From an uncultured Muribaculaceae bacterium (GTDB taxonomy: Bacteria > Bacteroidota > Bacteroidia > Bacteroidales > Muribaculaceae), in NCBI GenBank assembly GCA_910584545.1, contig CAJUBC010000075.1:1-7483 (forward strand): a stretch of 7,483 nucleotides of DNA. Direction: 5' to 3'. Made by a program: the position numbers and the translations under genes. The notes under the pieces are model-generated. The model searched no databases, was not told the origin of the DNA, and saw only the letters and a list, made by a program, of their open reading frames with translations. Of the stretch, positions 6,688 through 7,483 are shown one piece after another. The stretch's first letter is position 1, and every line of letters begins with the position of its first letter.

Positions 6688-7200
6688 ATGTTGAAAAAAA
6701 TCCTACTCGCAGTGGCATTGGCTCTGCCGATGTTCTGCGCAAGTGCCCAGACAGCCGCTAAGATCGGTCTTGTCGACACCCAGTCCGTGATTCAGGCTAT
6801 GCCGGAAACGACAGAGGCCCAGAAGAAAGTAGCGGATGCCTCGAAGAAGTATGAGGAAGAGTACGCGCGTCTCGGAGAAGAGATGAAGCGACTCTACGAT
6901 GACTATCAGAACATGAAGCCGGACGAGCTTCAGGCAATCAAGGACCGCAAGGCGCGCGAGCTGACCGACTACCAGCAGAAGATGCAGACATTCGAGCAGA
7001 CCGCACAGCAGGATCTCCAGAAGATGCAGATGGAGCTGATGGGTCCGATCTTCACCAAGATCAAAAGCGCCGTGGAGTCTGTAGGCAAAGAGGGAGGATT
7101 CAGCCTCATCCAGGACTACAACCCGCAGATGACGCTCTACTTCGCCGCTCCCACCGTGGATGTCACCACTCAGGTGAAAGCGAAGCTCGGCATAAAGTAA
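6688..7200 (+). CDS. ompH: OmpH/Skp-family periplasmic chaperone, second copy
   Basis: A second Skp-type chaperone of 170 residues, diverged from its neighbour but with the same layout. A signal peptide covers residues 1-20 (MLKKILL, cleavage after ASA, mature start QTAAKIG). The first strand is KIGLVDTQSVI, followed by a coiled-coil arm at about 40-115 that is rich in Gln, Met, Lys and Glu (QQKMQTFEQTAQQDLQKM). The returning helix is LMGPIFTKIKSAVESVGKEGG and the closing strands are LYFAAPTVDVTTQVKAKLGIK. Cys17 lies in the signal but lacks a proper lipobox, so I treat the protein as soluble. ATG 6688 has an A/T-rich upstream region (TAATAATAAA) and no Shine-Dalgarno. It is the last gene before the terminator at 7232. 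Its role is the same as for the first copy, but client preference may differ. Confidence 0.94.
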   Translation: MLKKILLAVALALPMFCASAQTAAKIGLVDTQSVIQAMPETTEAQKKVADASKKYEEEYARLGEEMKRLYDDYQNMKPDELQAIKDRKARELTDYQQKMQTFEQTAQQDLQKMQMELMGPIFTKIKSAVESVGKEGGFSLIQDYNPQMTLYFAAPTVDVTTQVKAKLGIK

Positions 7201-7231
7201 TCCGCACAGAGCGATAACAGAAGCCTTAACC

Positions 7232-7270
7232 CGGCCGCGCCGTCCAACCACGGTGCGGCCGCACTGTTTT
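7232..7270 (+). terminator. Intrinsic terminator after ompH2
   Basis: CGGCCGCGCCGT (7232-7243) pairs along all 12 positions with ACGGTGCGGCCG (7250-7261), with one G-U pair (7239/7254) and a six-base loop CCAACC. Five bases later comes TTTT (7267-7270). The stem is very GC-rich; the T-run is short and slightly displaced. It lies 31 bases after the ompH2 stop and ends the + strand block. Confidence 0.85.
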
Positions 7271-7483
7271 CGTACACACCTTTTCAATAGATAAAAATGC
7301 TGTTGATTGCGTTTAATTTGCAGTCACAGTACAATCTAAAAATCTTTCGCCATACGTATTTTATCTTTTTTATTGCTTTTTCAGAATTAATGATATATAT
7401 TTGCGGCATCAAACGATATGACTTGTTAATTTAGGGATATTCAGTAAATGGCGTAAAATTGAGGTTGTGAAATGGGCCGAGGA
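7271..7483 (+). other. AT-rich intergenic region at the right edge
   Basis: No coding region is supported between the terminator and the window end. A second -7-like sequence, TTAATTTG at 7313-7320, precedes CAGTC but has no -33 partner. GTG at 7467 and ATG at 7472 could start a following gene (GAGG at 7461-7464 lies just upstream), but too few codons remain to judge either. Confidence 0.5.
7372..7403 (+). promoter_or_regulatory. Putative promoter for the next gene downstream
   Basis: ATTG at 7372-7375 and TATATTTG at 7396-7403 are separated by exactly 20 bases, a good match to the Bacteroidota -33 (TTTG) and -7 (TAnnTTTG) layout. Transcription would start near 7408 and run out of the window to the right. 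The gene it serves is not visible. Confidence 0.65.

Noticed and set aside
6703..7287. Reverse-strand ORF of 194 codons across ompH2
   Set aside because: It is an antisense shadow of a clear Skp gene, runs through the terminator hairpin and has a Leu/His/Val-rich product without any recognisable domain.
7448..7456. ATG at 7448 as the start of the next gene
   Set aside because: It is followed after one codon by TAA.

Overview
The window looks like a chromosomal core region from a Bacteroidales bacterium, possibly Muribaculaceae-like; the family is a guess. The evidence is protein content typical of Bacteroidota (a DUF6242-type lipoprotein, a DUF6089-type barrel, uppS, bamA and two OmpH/Skp genes in a row) and promoter-like sequences of the Bacteroidota form TAnnTTTG. 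Shine-Dalgarno sequences are mostly weak or absent, which also fits. All recognisable genes lie on the + strand. I see no insertion sequence, phage gene, CRISPR array, tRNA or rRNA.

Layout: positions 1-86 hold the unrecognised 3' end of an upstream gene. Positions 87-245 are an AT-rich spacer with a promoter candidate, a hairpin and a possible 22-codon leader ORF. Next come a DUF6242-like lipoprotein (246-1745), a DUF6089-like outer-membrane barrel (1803-2492), uppS (2498-3280) and bamA (3299-5962). The gaps between them are 57, 5 and 18 bases, so they look like one operon. After a 133-base gap come ompH1 (6096-6611) and ompH2 (6688-7200), and the second has its own promoter candidate. A strong hairpin with a T-run at 7232-7270 closes the block. 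Positions 7271-7483 are AT-rich and hold a good promoter candidate for a gene that starts at or beyond the right edge.

The common theme is building the cell envelope. UppS makes the C55 lipid carrier for peptidoglycan and surface glycans. BamA inserts outer-membrane barrels. The OmpH/Skp proteins carry unfolded barrel proteins through the periplasm to BamA. The two first genes are themselves predicted envelope proteins of unknown function, so their co-transcription with uppS and bamA is the main functional clue available for them.

I found no clearly undescribed system. The items most worth checking are the possible GTGA-coupled leader peptide before the DUF6242 gene, the link of the two uncharacterised envelope proteins to bamA, a C-terminal CAVCH tail on the DUF6089 barrel, and a Tyr/Asn-rich stretch in the BamA barrel.
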